64,000 nt of DNA from JAJYKN01 sp035516155 (GTDB lineage Bacteria > Nitrospirota > UBA9217): positions 1 to 64,000 of the forward strand of contig DATJAP010000021.1 in the NCBI GenBank assembly GCA_035516155.1. Direction: 5' to 3'. Below, piece after piece: positions 63,340 to 64,000 of the stretch. Made by a program: the position numbers and the translations under genes. A model generated the notes under the pieces. The model saw only the letters and a list, made by a program, of their open reading frames with translations, was not told the DNA's origin and did not search any database. Every line of letters starts with the position of its first letter. The first letter of the stretch is position 1.

Positions 63340-64000
63340 TCAAGCGGCAACGATGAGACTTTTCCCGGTCATTTCCCCAGGAATTGCGATTCCCATAATG
63401 TCGAGCACGGTCGGCGCGACATCGGCGAGAACGCCTCCGCTTCTGAGCTTTGCATCCTTGCGCATAATAAGAAACGGCACCGGATCAGTCGTATGGGCAG
63501 TGTGAGGCTGGCCCGTCGTGGGGTCGAACATGGTCTCTATATTCCCGTGATCCGCAGTGATGAGCGCCACCATGCCCTCTTCCCAAGCAGCTCGGATCAC
63601 GCGGCTGAGGCATTCATCAAGGACCTCTACCGCCTTTACTGCAGCTTCCACGATTCCTGTATGGCCGACCATATCGGGATTCGCGTAATTTACCAGGATA
63701 AATCCGTACTGGTGTGAACGAATCTGTTCCACCAATTTGTCGGTAATCTCCCGAGCACTCATTTCCGGTTTCTTGTCATAGGTCGCCACGTCGCGTGGAG
63801 ACGGGACCAGAATGCGATCTTCCAGAGGGAAGGGCGTTTCTTCCCCGCCGTTGAAGAAGAAAGTAACATGCGCATATTTCTCGGTCTCTGCGATTCGCAG
63901 CTGCCTAACTCCGCTCCTGCTCAACACCTCTCCAAGGATATTCATGAGCCGCACAGGCTCGAAGGCGACAGGTAGGCCAAAGGATTCGTCGTAGTTCGTG
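63340..64000 (-). CDS. gpmI: 2,3-bisphosphoglycerate-independent phosphoglycerate mutase (3' part)
   Basis: C-terminal 220 residues of the alkaline-phosphatase-superfamily mutase of glycolysis; the 5' part lies beyond the window. The frame is open to the edge (NYDESFGLPVAFEP). Signatures: YAHVTFFFNGG with the conserved lysine/histidine region, LVPSPRDVATYDKKPEM, VNYANPDMVGHTG, and the Mn-binding ITADHGNIE with HTTDPVPF. The manganese ligands Asp and His are intact. It is followed by the LPP20-like gene 114 bp later. Confidence 0.96.
   Translation of the reverse strand, partial: TNYDESFGLPVAFEPVRLMNILGEVLSRSGVRQLRIAETEKYAHVTFFFNGGEETPFPLEDRILVPSPRDVATYDKKPEMSAREITDKLVEQIRSHQYGFILVNYANPDMVGHTGIVEAAVKAVEVLDECLSRVIRAAWEEGMVALITADHGNIETMFDPTTGQPHTAHTTDPVPFLIMRKDAKLRSGGVLADVAPTVLDIMGIAIPGEMTGKSLIVAA

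Overview
The window (about 50% GC, no rRNA) reads as a chromosome segment of a Gram-negative, probably anaerobic bacterium of the Desulfobacterota/Nitrospirota kind. This is inferred from a periplasmic selenocysteine formate dehydrogenase, the futalosine-pathway menaquinone enzyme MqnA, a NosL-linked ABC operon, a Feo iron system, MltD- and LPP20-type envelope proteins and a single SpoT-like (p)ppGpp enzyme. The exact lineage cannot be settled from the sequence alone.

Left core block (1-12,340): the 3' end of a patatin-like phospholipase; a leftward hsp20-lon-lipA-glycosyltransferase series; a rightward three-gene membrane formate dehydrogenase whose alpha subunit reads through an in-frame TGA as selenocysteine (codon 202); leftward htpX; and a tRNA-Gly(GCC).

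Accessory block (12,289-30,809): the 3' half of tRNA-Gly recurs as a perfect 50-bp copy at 22,205 and as a decayed 43/50 copy at 30,759, which suggests two elements integrated in tandem. The first (about 9.9 kb) has an integrase, a tiny Xre regulator under a promoter/operator, a divergent PD-(D/E)XK nuclease, an AlpA/excisionase-like HTH protein, a scaffold-like protein, a TerS-like protein with no large terminase, Cys-rich small proteins in overlapping frames, a Toprim primase/helicase and a 13-copy GTTTCC(C) cluster that may be an iteron origin. This combination matches the logic of phage satellites (PICI/P4-like). The second element is a relic: the 3' end of a related integrase, a decayed IS carrying a group II intron, an IS110 fragment and two AT-rich GT39-like membrane glycosyltransferases.

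Right core block (30,930-64,000): tRNA-Cys, dnaE, class I aldolase, a hot-dog thioesterase, a nitroreductase, a HEAT protein, a DUF6882 protein, a rhomboid-like protein, an Smr protein, mltD, a CAP protein, ridA, spoT/rel, recJ and mobA (which serves the Mo/W cofactor of the formate dehydrogenase). These are followed by a five-gene nosL-ABC transporter-membrane protein operon, an intergenic run of three hairpins, and a ruined tolC-macA-macB efflux operon that still holds an intact SRPBCC gene. Next come a CTP-dependent lipid kinase, a CDF metal exporter, mqnA, a TetR regulator, a DtxR-FeoA regulator with feoB, fur (with a Fur box against its start), an LPP20-like secreted protein and the 3' part of gpmI.
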